From Bradyrhizobium genosp. SA-3 (GTDB taxonomy: Bacteria; Pseudomonadota; Alphaproteobacteria; Rhizobiales; Xanthobacteraceae): a DNA stretch of 36,577 nucleotides. This document shows, piece by piece, positions 1 through 8,562 of this stretch; the stretch's first letter is position 1, and each line of letters starts with the position of its first letter. The stretch spans positions 1 through 36,577 of the forward strand of contig NZ_PSRT01000083.1 in the NCBI RefSeq assembly GCF_004212635.1, read 5' to 3'. A model generated the notes under the pieces. It was not told the DNA's origin, did no database searches, and saw only the letters and a program-made list of their open reading frames with translations. The position numbers and the translations under genes were made by a program.

Positions 1-1
1 G

Positions 2-730
2 CCACAGCCGGCGCCTGCCGCGGTCGCGGCAGCCGCGCAGCCGAGTGCAAAGCCGTCAAAATCCCCTGCCCCGGCGGCGCTCGGTGCGGCAGACAGCGCG
101 ACCGATAAGCCGGCCGGCTCGGTCCAGATGCTGATGCTGGTGATCGGCGGCGCGCTGGCGCTCGCCGGAATCCTCGCCAGCCTCATCTACCGCTTCGCCG
201 GCGCGCGCAGGCGCGTCCGCGTCCGCGTCCAGTCCGCCGACCGTCACGGCTATTGGGACGATTGGGAGCCACAGGACCAGAACGCAAGCCGCGCGCCGTG
301 GCGCGATGCAACGCCGGCCGTTGCGCCGCGCGCGCAGCCGCCGCACCCGATCGACTTCGATACCGCACGTCCGCAAGCAGCAAAACAAGTGACAAAACTT
401 GCCGCGATCGGCCGCGAGATCGATCTGATCGACGCGCGCAAGCGGCGCGCTGCGGTCCCTGCCGCAGAACCCGACGAGATCAAGCCGGCCGAGGTCGAGA
501 TCAAGTTGTTCGATCGGGCTGCTGCGCCCAAGCTAGTCACCAACGAGATTGGCGAGGATCGCGATGAGGCGCCGGCAGGCCGCGACCAGGATGCGGTCGA
601 CGTGGATGTCATCACGACCATGCTGGAACAGCTGGCGAAGGAAGGGCCGCGCCTGTCGCGGCCTAACCTTGAAGCTGACCTTGCAAAGTTCGCACGAAGC
701 CTACGAGGCCAATCCGCCGCTCGCGCTTGA
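2..730 (+). CDS. Ala/Pro-rich single-pass membrane protein, 5' end outside window
   Basis: The frame is open from the first bases of the window, so the start lies upstream; the first internal ATG is at 128. The visible part begins with an Ala/Pro/Lys-rich stretch, followed by one hydrophobic segment starting near the ATG at 128 (MLMLVIGGALALAGILASL), and then a charged cytoplasmic-looking tail rich in Arg, Asp and Glu. I recognise no catalytic motif and assign no function. The 3' end overlaps the 3' end of the convergent gmk gene by 68 bp, and both reading frames look genuine there. Partial; reality of the gene is likely, its role unknown. Confidence 0.7.
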   Translation, partial: PQPAPAAVAAAAQPSAKPSKSPAPAALGAADSATDKPAGSVQMLMLVIGGALALAGILASLIYRFAGARRRVRVRVQSADRHGYWDDWEPQDQNASRAPWRDATPAVAPRAQPPHPIDFDTARPQAAKQVTKLAAIGREIDLIDARKRRAAVPAAEPDEIKPAEVEIKLFDRAAAPKLVTNEIGEDRDEAPAGRDQDAVDVDVITTMLEQLAKEGPRLSRPNLEADLAKFARSLRGQSAARA

Positions 731-1322
731 GGCGTTCGGCCTTCAGGATCGACTGCACCTCAGCGAAGGCCTGGTCGACGTCGTGGTTGATGACGATGTA
801 GTCGTACTCGGCCCAGTGGCTCATCTCGTGGCTGGCGCGGCTCATCCGCTTGCGGATAACCGCGTCGGAATCCTGTGCGCGCGAGTGCAGGCGCTTTTCG
901 AGATCGGCCGCCGAGGGCGGCAGGATGAAGACGCTGACGACGTCGGCGCGCGCCTTTTCGCGTAGCTGCTGCGTGCCCTGCCAGTCGATGTCGAACAGCA
1001 CGTCCTGCCCCGCCGACAGCGCCGCCTCGACCGGGCCGCGTGGCGTGCCGTAACTATTGTCGAAGACTGTCGCCCATTCCAGGAGCTCGCCGGCCTTCAC
1101 CATCGCTTCGAACGTTGGCTTGTCGACGAACGAATAATCCTTGCCGTTGACCTCGCCCGGCCGCATCGCGCGCGTGGTCGCCGAGACCGACATTTTCAAG
1201 CCGGGCATTCGCTCGATCAGGAGACGCGACAGCGTCGTCTTGCCCGCGCCCGAGGGCGAAGACAAAACGAACATCAATCCGCGGCGCTCGACACCGTCAG
1301 TTCCGTGACCGCCCGTCGTCAT
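663..1322 (-). CDS. gmk: guanylate kinase
   Basis: Cytoplasmic guanylate kinase (219 aa, usual length) that phosphorylates GMP to GDP with ATP. The P-loop GAGKTT lies at residues 25-30, preceded by the strand FVLSSPS. The GMP-binding region follows, with SATTRAMRPGE and the YSFV/F..M...G..LEWA block, and then the conserved DIDWQG segment. The start at 1322 is the first ATG; a shorter form could start at Met17 (RRGLMFVLS), which is closer to E. coli Gmk. It lies 3 bp downstream of yicC in the same direction, and the pair is a common alphaproteobacterial operon. Its 3' end overlaps the convergent upstream gene by 68 bp. Confidence 0.96.
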   Translation of the reverse strand: MTTGGHGTDGVERRGLMFVLSSPSGAGKTTLSRLLIERMPGLKMSVSATTRAMRPGEVNGKDYSFVDKPTFEAMVKAGELLEWATVFDNSYGTPRGPVEAALSAGQDVLFDIDWQGTQQLREKARADVVSVFILPPSAADLEKRLHSRAQDSDAVIRKRMSRASHEMSHWAEYDYIVINHDVDQAFAEVQSILKAERLKRERRIGLVGFVRTLQGQLQG

Positions 1323-1325
1323 CGA

Positions 1326-2213
1326 TCACTCCAGATTTTGGACCTGCTCGCGGAACTGCTCGACCACGTTTTTCATGGCGAGTCCCGTATTGGTGAGCTC
1401 GATGTCGTTCGACTTCGAGCAGCAGGTGTTGACCTCGCGGTGAAACTCCTGCGCCAGGAAATCGAGCTTGCGGCCGATCGGCCCGCCCTTGCCGATCAGC
1501 TCACGCGCCTGCGCGATGTGCGAGGCGATGCGGTCGAGCTCCTCGCGGATGTCGGCCTTGGTTGCGATCAGGATCGCCTCCTGCATCAGGCGATCGGCAT
1601 CGAAACGATCGGAGGTGTCGAGCAGGCTGGCGATCTGCTCAGTGAGCTTCGCCTTGATCGCCTCCGGTTTGCGGCCGGGCGCAGCCTCGGCTTTCTTCGC
1701 CAGTTGCTCGATCTCGTCGACCCGCTGGGTCAGGATCTGCCCCAGCGAGGTGCCCTCGCGCTTGCGCATCTCGACGAGATCGGCGAGCGCTTTGTCGAAG
1801 GCCCCGGCCGCGGCGGCGCGCGCGGCCTTGTCCTCTTCCTCGTCGCCGTCGGGCTCGGCGACCTCGACGACGCCCTTGATGGCGAGCAGGCCATCGATGC
1901 TCGGCGCGACCGCGTCGACCTTGCCGGAGATCAGTGCGGCCGCCTTCAGCACGGCGTTGAGCACGTCCTCGTTGACGCGGACCGTGGCGGCGGCGTTGGT
2001 GCGCTTGACGCTGAGATTGGCGTAGACGGTGCCGCGCGCGAGCAACTCACCGGCGCGCTTCTTGGCGTGGGCCTCGAGCTCGTCGAATCCCTGCGGCAGC
2101 CGCACCCTGAGGTCAAAGCCCTTGGCATTGACCGACTTCAATTCCCATTCGAACGTGTACGGCCCGCTCGCGCCGTGGCTTCGGGCAAAGCCGGTCATGG
2201 ACGACAGCGCCAT
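1326..2213 (-). CDS. yicC: YicC family endoribonuclease-like protein
   Basis: YicC family protein of 295 aa with the signature N-terminus SMTGFARS (residues 5-12) and a conserved C-terminal DUF1732-type region containing EFHREVNTCCSKSND. E. coli YicC has been described as an endoribonuclease; the precise role in this organism is not visible in the sequence. The ATG at 2213 is preceded by GGAGA about 10 nt upstream. It is co-directional with gmk (3 bp apart). The upstream mltG frame as it stands runs 19 bp past this start codon, which is probably an artefact of the frameshift described there. Confidence 0.93.
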   Translation of the reverse strand: MALSSMTGFARSHGASGPYTFEWELKSVNAKGFDLRVRLPQGFDELEAHAKKRAGELLARGTVYANLSVKRTNAAATVRVNEDVLNAVLKAAALISGKVDAVAPSIDGLLAIKGVVEVAEPDGDEEEDKAARAAAAGAFDKALADLVEMRKREGTSLGQILTQRVDEIEQLAKKAEAAPGRKPEAIKAKLTEQIASLLDTSDRFDADRLMQEAILIATKADIREELDRIASHIAQARELIGKGGPIGRKLDFLAQEFHREVNTCCSKSNDIELTNTGLAMKNVVEQFREQVQNLE

Positions 2214-3598
2214 CGGTTGAAATTCTCCAGAAACGCGGGATTCGCGAGGCCATCAAGCCACGCGAATCTTAAGACTATTTTGCCGGAAAGTGGAATCCGC
2301 AATGTCCGCGGGCAGGTCTGCGCCAACCTAGCGCTGGACCACCGGCGGCGAGGACTGCACCGCGCCCTGCCGGGCCGGCGCGGGACCAGCGGGCCGTGAT
2401 GGTTGCTTTTTCTGCTGGTTGGGCGCGCCGGCGTGGTCGCGGTCGGCGGATCGGTGGTGGCCGGCGCAGCAGCAGCCGGCGGCTGCGCGTCCTCGGCCGG
2501 CTCGACCGTGTCGTTCTGGATCTGCTTCTCCATCGCGCGGAGTTTCGCAACGTTCTTCTGGTGCGCGTCGTAGGTCTCGGTGAAGGCGTGCCCGCCGGTG
2601 CCGTCGGCGACGAAATAGAGATCGCGGGTGCGGGCCGGGTTGGCGGCGGCCTCGAGCGAGGCGCGGCCCGGATTCGAGATCGGCCCCGGCGGCAGGCCTT
2701 CGATCACATAGGTGTTGTAGGGCGATGGCTGCGTGATCTCGCTGCGCTTGATCGGACGGCCCAGCGTGCCCTTGCCGCCGACGAGGCCATAGATGATCGT
2801 GGGATCGGACTGCAGCTTGATCCGTTGCTTCAGGCGGTTGACGAACACGGCAGCGACGCGGCTGCGCTCGTCCGGCTTGCCGGTCTCCTTTTCGACGATG
2901 GACGCCAGCGTCACCAGCTGCTCCGGCGTCTTCACCGGAATGTCCTGGCTGCGGCGCTCCCAGATCTCGGCCAGCACGCGCTTGTGCACCTGCTGCATGC
3001 GCTGGATCACCTGCTCGCGCGTGGTACCACGCGGGAACTTGTAGGTCTCCGGCAACAACGTGCCCTCGCGCGGCAGCTCGCGCACGCTGCCGGTGAAGAT
3101 GTCGTTGTCGGACAGCCGCGCCACGATCTGCTCGGAGGTCAGGCCTTCCGGGATCGTGACGGCATGCTGCACCACCTTGCCCTCGACGATGGTGGCGATG
3201 ACGTCGCGCAAGGAGGCGTTCTTCTGGAACGAATACTCGCCGGGCTTGAGGTCCGAACTCGCCTTCAGCGCGGCGACGCTGGCGATGAACACCCACGGAT
3301 TGATGTCGGTGACGCCTTCCCGGTTCAACGTCTCGGCGATGTCGCGCTTGCCCGCGCGCTGCGGGATGTTGACGATCTTGTCTTCCCTAAGCGGCCCGGG
3401 TGCTTCCAACACCTGCCGGCCGTAATAATAGACCCCGCCGGCGCCGAGCATGGCAATCAACACCAGGGTGATGATGGCGTTGCCGACCACCACGAAGGGA
3501 TTGCGCGCGCGTTCCGATCGCTTCGGCGGCGGCGGGACCTGCTCGGGCTCGAGCGCTGCCCGCGGACTCCGGGGCGAAATGGGCGGCCTTTCACTCAT
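2195..3598 (-). CDS. mltG: endolytic transglycosylase MltG (C-terminus apparently frameshifted)
   Basis: MltG/YceG cuts nascent peptidoglycan glycan strands at the inner membrane. The protein has a short cytoplasmic Pro/Arg-rich N-terminus, one transmembrane helix at about residues 34-59, and a LysM-like then YceG catalytic region with SIVEKET (residues 233-239, holding the catalytic Glu) and VFVNRL. The substrate-side motifs LQSDPTIIYG and PYNTY..GLPPGPI follow. After about residue 390 the frame turns into an Arg/Cys/Trp-rich tail that ends inside yicC. A second frame from about 2425 to 2328 continues in a more native style (QQKKQPSRPAGPAPARQ...) and stops 114 bp before yicC. A change of 2 nt in the GCGCGC run at 2422-2428 would restore a product of about 423 aa. 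Confidence 0.93.
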   Translation of the reverse strand: MSERPPISPRSPRAALEPEQVPPPPKRSERARNPFVVVGNAIITLVLIAMLGAGGVYYYGRQVLEAPGPLREDKIVNIPQRAGKRDIAETLNREGVTDINPWVFIASVAALKASSDLKPGEYSFQKNASLRDVIATIVEGKVVQHAVTIPEGLTSEQIVARLSDNDIFTGSVRELPREGTLLPETYKFPRGTTREQVIQRMQQVHKRVLAEIWERRSQDIPVKTPEQLVTLASIVEKETGKPDERSRVAAVFVNRLKQRIKLQSDPTIIYGLVGGKGTLGRPIKRSEITQPSPYNTYVIEGLPPGPISNPGRASLEAAANPARTRDLYFVADGTGGHAFTETYDAHQKNVAKLRAMEKQIQNDTVEPAEDAQPPAAAAPATTDPPTATTPARPTSRKSNHHGPLVPRRPGRARCSPRRRWSSARLAQTCPRTLRIPLSGKIVLRFAWLDGLANPAFLENFNRWRCRP

Positions 3599-3724
3599 CG
3601 AAGCAACCTGAATCCTGCCGGTTCAATCGCGGCCTGACAATCACCTTGCCGAGCCAAATGCACGCGCCCACTTCTATGACTATCGCCGAATACGGCAAAA
3701 CGGTGGATTCGTCTCAAACGCAAA

Positions 3725-4990
3725 CTAACTGGCCAAACGCCGGACGATCACCGACGCATTGGTGCCGCCAAAACCAAAAGAGTTCGACAATGCGACGTTG
3801 ACCTCACGCTTCTTCGCCTTGTGCGGCACGAGATCGATCGCGGTCTCGACCGACGGATTGTCCAGGTTAATGGTGGGCGGCACGACATTATCGCGAATCG
3901 CGAGAATGGCGAAGATCGCCTCGATCGCACCGGCCGCGCCGAGGAGATGACCGGTCGACGACTTGGTCGAGGACATCGCGACCTTGGAAGCGGCATTGCC
4001 CAGCAGGCGCTCCACCGCACCAAGCTCGATCTCGTCGCCGAGCGGTGTCGAGGTGCCGTGCGCATTGATGTAGTCGAGATCGGATGCCGTGAGACCGGCG
4101 CGCTTGAGGGCTGCCGACATGCTACGGAAGCCGCCATCGCCATCGGGCGACGGTGAGGTGATGTGATAAGCATCGCCGGAGAGGCCGTAGCCGATCACCT
4201 CGGCGTAGATCTTCGCGCCACGGCGCCTGGCGTGCTCGAGCTCCTCGAGCACTAGGACGCCGGCGCCCTCGCCCATCACGAAGCCGTCGCGGTCCTTGTC
4301 ATAGGGACGCGAAGCCTTCTCGGGCGTCTCGTTGAAACCAGTCGATAGCGCGCGCGCGGCATTGAAGCCGGCAATGCCGATGCGGCAGATCGGCGATTCC
4401 GCGCCGCCGGCAACCATGACGTCGGCGTCGCCGAGCGCGATCAGGCGGGCGGCATCGCCGACCGCATGCGCGCCGGTCGAGCAGGCCGTGACCACCGAAT
4501 GGTTCGGTCCCTTCAGCCCGTGCGCGATCGAGACATAGCCGGAGGCGAGATTGATCAGGCGTCCCGGAATGAAGAACGGCGACACTCGGCGCGGTCCGCG
4601 CTCCTTGAGCAGGATCGCCGTATCGGCAATGCCGTTGAGGCCGCCGATGCCGGACCCGATCATGGTGCCGGTCGCGCACTTGTCCTCTTCAGTCTCGGGA
4701 TGCCAGTTGGCGTCATCGAGCGCCTGACCGGCTGCGGCCATGCCGAAGATGATGAAGTCGTCGACCTTGCGCTGGTCTTTCGGCTCCATCCACTTGTCGG
4801 GATTGAAGGTGTCGTTGGTCCCGTCGCCGCGCACGACCGTGCAGGCGATCTTGGTCTGGAGATCGGAGACGTCGAAGCTCGCGATCCTGCGCGCACCGCT
4901 CTCGCCGTTGAGGATGCGTTTCCAGGTCGGTTCGACGCCACAGCCGAGTGGCGAGACCATGCCAAGACCCGTGACGACAACCCGCCTCAT
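3725..4990 (-). CDS. fabF: beta-ketoacyl-ACP synthase II
   Basis: Condensing enzyme of type II fatty acid synthesis, extending acyl-ACP with malonyl-ACP in the cytoplasm. The catalytic triad is complete: Cys170 in VVTACSTG, His311 in NAHGTSTPLGD and His348 in STGHLLGAAGA. The C-terminal GFGGTNAS motif is present. Length (421 aa) and start are typical (RRVVVTGLGMVSPLG). It lies downstream of acpP in the same direction, with a hairpin between them that could reduce read-through. Confidence 0.97.
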   Translation of the reverse strand: MRRVVVTGLGMVSPLGCGVEPTWKRILNGESGARRIASFDVSDLQTKIACTVVRGDGTNDTFNPDKWMEPKDQRKVDDFIIFGMAAAGQALDDANWHPETEEDKCATGTMIGSGIGGLNGIADTAILLKERGPRRVSPFFIPGRLINLASGYVSIAHGLKGPNHSVVTACSTGAHAVGDAARLIALGDADVMVAGGAESPICRIGIAGFNAARALSTGFNETPEKASRPYDKDRDGFVMGEGAGVLVLEELEHARRRGAKIYAEVIGYGLSGDAYHITSPSPDGDGGFRSMSAALKRAGLTASDLDYINAHGTSTPLGDEIELGAVERLLGNAASKVAMSSTKSSTGHLLGAAGAIEAIFAILAIRDNVVPPTINLDNPSVETAIDLVPHKAKKREVNVALSNSFGFGGTNASVIVRRLAS

Positions 4991-5031
4991 ATCCGAAAAC
5001 TCCGCATCGAAAGATTCACGGCCAATAACAA

Positions 5032-5070
5032 GAAACCGGCTGGCCGCTGCGAAGCGGCCCGTCCGGTTTC
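5032..5070 (-). terminator. hairpin between acpP and fabF (attenuator or terminator)
   Basis: GAAACCGG (5032-5039) pairs with CCGGTTTC (5063-5070), and an inner GGCCGC/GCGGCC stem is stacked inside. Read on the minus strand the hairpin is followed by TTGTTATT. It may let acpP be expressed at higher level than fabF. Confidence 0.6.
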
Positions 5071-5098
5071 AATGTTGTCCCCGCGAAAATGAAGAGCC

Positions 5099-5338
5099 TT
5101 AGCTCTTCGCGTTCTTCTCGAGAAACTTCGTGGCATCGCCGACGGTGAGAATCGTTTCCGCAGCGTCGTCCGGAATCTCGCAACCGAATTCCTCTTCGAA
5201 CGCCATCACCAGCTCGACGGTGTCCAGACTGTCGGCGCCGAGGTCATCGATGAAGCTCGCAGCGTCGACAACCTTCTCGGGTTCAACACCAAGGTGTTCG
5301 ACCACGATCTTCTTAACCCGCTCGCCAATGTCACTCAT
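5099..5338 (-). CDS. acpP: acyl carrier protein
   Basis: Small acidic acyl carrier protein of 79 aa that carries fatty acyl chains on a 4'-phosphopantetheine arm. The attachment serine is Ser37 in the classic GADSLDTVELVM motif. Acidic helices II and III (FEEEFGCEIPDD) follow. It lies between fabF (downstream) and fabG (upstream), with 313 bp of non-coding DNA upstream that must hold its own promoter. Confidence 0.98.
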   Translation of the reverse strand: MSDIGERVKKIVVEHLGVEPEKVVDAASFIDDLGADSLDTVELVMAFEEEFGCEIPDDAAETILTVGDATKFLEKNAKS

Positions 5339-5651
5339 TGCTTAACCTCGTGTTGTTCCCTGTAGACCCGACCCCCCGGGACGATACGAGCCGTCGTGGT
5401 CGTGTTACTTGCCTTCGCTTACGAACTTTGATTTGGCCCCATCCTAACCGATACAGGGCCCGGCGAACGACGGCCAAGGCTCCGCATCGCCAATATACAG
5501 GGTTTCAAAAACCTGCAATGGCGTTCTTTGCCCATCCGTTGAAGGTCCGGTTATCATACTTCAATTGCCTTGACTACAAGCCTCATTTCGCTCCGGAAAC
5601 GGCCGTTTGCCGCATCCCGCGCCGCCCATGTGGGCAGTGCGGAATGAGGGC
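5339..5651 (-). promoter_or_regulatory. acpP upstream region with small palindrome
   Basis: A 313-bp spacer without a credible gene lies between fabG and acpP. It contains GGTTTcaaAAACC (5501-5513), a perfect 5-bp inverted repeat next to an A/T-rich TATATT (minus strand, about 5492-5497). This could be a promoter with an operator for acpP, but no clear -35/-10 pair is visible, so the call is tentative. Confidence 0.3.
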
Positions 5652-6389
5652 TTAGATCATAGCCATGCCGCCGTTGACGTGGATGGTCTGGCCGGTGACG
5701 TAGGCTGCTTCGTTCGAACTCAGGTACACGGCGGCCGCCGCGATGTCCTCGGGCGTGCCCAGACGGGCAGCCGGAACCTTGGTCAGAATCGTTTCGCGCT
5801 GCTTGTCATTGAGCGCATCCGTCATCGGCGTCTTGATGAAGCCTGGCGCGATGCAATTGGCGGTCACGCCGCGCTTGGCGTATTCGGCACCGAGCGTCTT
5901 GATCATGCCGATCAGGCCCGCCTTCGAGGCGGTGTAGTTGCCCTGTCCGGGATTGCCGGTGACGCCGACCACCGAGGTGATGGCGATGATGCGGCCGAAG
6001 CGCTTGCGCATCATGAGCTTGGTGGCGGCGCGTGCCAGGCGGAAGGTCGCGGTCAGATTGACGTTGATGACCTCCTCCCAATCCTCGTCACGGAGTTGCA
6101 CGAAGAGATTGTCGCGGGTGATTCCGGCATTGGCGATGAGGATGTCGACCTGTCCCATCGCGGCTTCCGCAGCGGGCACCAGCGCTTCGACCTCATCGGC
6201 CTTGGAGAGATTGCAGGGCAGCACAAAGGCGCGCTCGCCGAGCTTGCCGGCAAGCTCATCCAGCACTTCCTTGCGCGTTCCGGAAATTGCAACGGTAGCG
6301 CCCTGCGCGTGCAGCGCCTGCGCAATCGCGCCGCCGATGCCGCCGGTCGCGCCGGTGACGAGCGCCTTCCTGCCAGTCAGATCGAACAT
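5652..6389 (-). CDS. fabG: 3-oxoacyl-ACP reductase
   Basis: NADPH-dependent reductase of 245 aa that reduces 3-oxoacyl-ACP in fatty acid synthesis. It is a short-chain dehydrogenase with the cofactor motif TGATGGIG (residues 12-19), an NAG motif (87-89), and the catalytic Ser139, Tyr152 and Lys156 (YTASK). I chose the ATG at 6389 (MFDLTGRKALV) because GAGGGAG lies just upstream; an in-frame TTG at 6404 would add five residues. It follows fabD after an 11-bp gap. Confidence 0.97.
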   Translation of the reverse strand: MFDLTGRKALVTGATGGIGGAIAQALHAQGATVAISGTRKEVLDELAGKLGERAFVLPCNLSKADEVEALVPAAEAAMGQVDILIANAGITRDNLFVQLRDEDWEEVINVNLTATFRLARAATKLMMRKRFGRIIAITSVVGVTGNPGQGNYTASKAGLIGMIKTLGAEYAKRGVTANCIAPGFIKTPMTDALNDKQRETILTKVPAARLGTPEDIAAAAVYLSSNEAAYVTGQTIHVNGGMAMI

Positions 6390-6400
6390 CGATAACTCCC

Positions 6401-7360
6401 TCAACCCTGCTTCGCGGCGGCCAAGGCATCCTTGGCGGCGGCAATGTCGTTGGGACCGCCGACAGCAATGCCGACGGCACCGTCCGCAATGCGCTTGACG
6501 AGACCGGTCAGCACCTTGCCGGCACCGATCTCGAAGAAGCGGGTGACGCCCTGCCCTGCCATATAGGCGACCGATTCACGCCAGCGTACCGTGCCGGTGA
6601 CCTGCTCGACCAGGCGGCGGCGGATCTCATCGGGGTCGCTAATGGCGCTCGCCAGCACGTTCGGCACCAGCGGCGCGGCCGGCGTCTTGATCGTGACCTT
6701 CGAGAGCGCCTCCGCCATGGCATCGGCGGCCGGCTGCATCAGCTTGCAATGGAACGGCGCGGACACCGGCAGCAGCATCGCGCGCTTGGCGCCCTTGGTT
6801 TTGGCGATCTCGACGGCGCGATCGACCGCCGCCTTGTCGCCGGAGACCACTACCTGCCCGCCGCCATTGTCGTTGGCGGCCTGGCAGACCTGCCCCTGCG
6901 CCGCCTCATGGGCGACCTCCATGGCGGCCTCGTAGTCGAGGCCAAGCAGCGCGGCCATCGCACCGGCGCCGACCGGGACGGCTTTTTGCATTGCGAGACC
7001 GCGGGTGCGAAGCAGTCGTGCGGTATCGGAGATGGTCAGGCTGCCGGCCGCAGCCAGCGCCGAATATTCACCAAGCGAGTGGCCAGCGACGAAGGCCGCG
7101 TCCCGCCCGACGGAAAAACCGGCTTCGCTCTCCAGCACTCGCAGGGTGGCGACCGAGACCGCCATCAGCGCCGGCTGGGCGTTTTCGGTGAGCTGGAGGG
7201 TCTCGGCCGGACCATCCCATATGGTCGCCGTCAATTTCTCCCCGAGTGCGGCATCGACCTCGTCGAACACGGCGCGCGCCACCGAAAAGGCGTCGGCCAG
7301 GGCCTTGCCCATGCCAACCGCCTGGGACCCCTGCCCCGGAAATGTGAATGCTGCCGTCAT
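6401..7360 (-). CDS. fabD: malonyl-CoA-ACP transacylase
   Basis: Transfers malonyl from CoA to ACP, supplying the extender unit for FabF. The nucleophile is Ser95 in GHSLGEYS and the catalytic His is His204 in APFHCKLM. The N-terminal motif FPGQGSQ is present. The start MTAAFTFPGQG at 7360 (319 aa) is preceded by AGGGAG; the longer frame up to 7450 shows no family sequence. It is the first gene of a fabD-fabG unit. Confidence 0.96.
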   Translation of the reverse strand: MTAAFTFPGQGSQAVGMGKALADAFSVARAVFDEVDAALGEKLTATIWDGPAETLQLTENAQPALMAVSVATLRVLESEAGFSVGRDAAFVAGHSLGEYSALAAAGSLTISDTARLLRTRGLAMQKAVPVGAGAMAALLGLDYEAAMEVAHEAAQGQVCQAANDNGGGQVVVSGDKAAVDRAVEIAKTKGAKRAMLLPVSAPFHCKLMQPAADAMAEALSKVTIKTPAAPLVPNVLASAISDPDEIRRRLVEQVTGTVRWRESVAYMAGQGVTRFFEIGAGKVLTGLVKRIADGAVGIAVGGPNDIAAAKDALAAAKQG

Positions 7361-7500
7361 CGGCGCTCCCTGCTTGTCGGGCTTGATCCTCACGAGAACC
7401 GGCAGCCGATTACGCGCGGCCTTAGGCCAAGGTTCCGGATCATGCTCCAAAGGGGGCCGTAGACACTGTCCGGGGTCGGACTGTCAAGCCAAGATGGGAA

Positions 7501-7523
7501 CCCCGGCCGGCATTCAACCGGGG
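7501..7523 (-). terminator. hairpin after desaturase gene
   Basis: CCCCGG (7501-7506) and CCGGGG (7518-7523) form a short GC-rich stem starting 11 bp beyond the desaturase stop codon. No U-run follows, so it is a weak candidate. Confidence 0.35.
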
Positions 7524-7533
7524 ATGTGGCTTC

Positions 7534-8559
7534 CTAAAATCCGCCGGCCGTCTGGTTGGCATCGACCTCTGCCCCCGCCCGCGCGCGGCGCGCGCTGTTG
7601 ACCAGTTGCCCCGGCCGATCGTCCCGGTTCGGCTTCGCGGTGGCGAGCCGCAGCACCGCGGCGTAGCCCGGCTGCACCTCCATACGGCCGGCATGCCGGC
7701 TGGCGCTCAGCAGGCGATGCACCTTCCGCAAATTGTAGCAGGGCACGTAGAACAAGAGGTGATGCTCGAGGTGATAGTTCACATAGTACGGCGCGATGAA
7801 CAGGCGCTCGAGAAAATTGGCATGCGTGGTGCGGGTGTTGCGCAAGGGGTCATTGCTGTCAGGGACGACCGCGTGCTCGGCAATGTTGCGGATACGGGTA
7901 ATGACCATCATCCAGGTCAGCAGTGGCACCAACCATAGCAACGGATAGGCCCACCACACGCCGGCCGCCGCGAGCGCCGCAAACATGATCGCATTAACCA
8001 CACATTGCGGGCCGAGCTTCTCCCAGAAATGCGCCGCACGCTGCCGCCATGGCCAGTCGTTCGGGCCGAGCGCGTTGAGCAATTGCGCCTTGCGCTGCTG
8101 GTAGCCGGTTTGTCCGGTGATGTCGCGAATGAACTTGCGGCGATAGCTCAGCTTGGTGATCGGAAACGGCGCCGATAGCACGAGATCGGGATCGTCTTCC
8201 TGTTGGGTGCGCGCGTGATGCTGCAAGTGATAGCGCCGGTAGCTCCGCGTCTCCGCAAACAACGGATAGGCACAGAACCACTGGCTCAGCGCCAGATTGG
8301 TTTTCTCGTCGGCGGAGAGGCAGCCATGCGCACCGTCATGCATGAGGATGGCGAGCCCAAGCTGGCGCGAGCCGATGATGGCGACGGCGAGAATGTATGT
8401 CAGCGGATTGGGCCACCACGCGACCAGAGCGATCGCGCCTACGATCAGCGCCCAGGCATGCACGATCAGTGCGACGCCTTTCCACGTCACGCGCTGGCGC
8501 ACGTCGGCCAATTGTTCGTCAGTCAGGAAATCGCGGGCACGCATGCGAAGCGCGGTCAT
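7534..8559 (-). CDS. membrane fatty acid desaturase
   Basis: Integral membrane di-iron fatty acid desaturase or hydroxylase of 341 aa. It shows the three histidine boxes that bind iron: HDGAH (about residues 74-78), HLQHH (about 110-114) and HLEHH (about 263-267), separated by hydrophobic membrane segments. The C-terminal 50 residues are polar. It begins 3 bp after the TetR gene stop, so the two are one operon and the regulator probably controls it. The actual substrate (acyl-lipid, or an unrelated lipid such as a carotenoid) cannot be told from the sequence. Confidence 0.9.
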   Translation of the reverse strand: MTALRMRARDFLTDEQLADVRQRVTWKGVALIVHAWALIVGAIALVAWWPNPLTYILAVAIIGSRQLGLAILMHDGAHGCLSADEKTNLALSQWFCAYPLFAETRSYRRYHLQHHARTQQEDDPDLVLSAPFPITKLSYRRKFIRDITGQTGYQQRKAQLLNALGPNDWPWRQRAAHFWEKLGPQCVVNAIMFAALAAAGVWWAYPLLWLVPLLTWMMVITRIRNIAEHAVVPDSNDPLRNTRTTHANFLERLFIAPYYVNYHLEHHLLFYVPCYNLRKVHRLLSASRHAGRMEVQPGYAAVLRLATAKPNRDDRPGQLVNSARRARAGAEVDANQTAGGF

Positions 8560-8562
8560 GGC

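Noticed and set aside
1305..2399. Long plus-strand frames opposite yicC and mltG
   Set aside because: They are antisense shadows in GC-rich DNA; the minus-strand frames encode known families.
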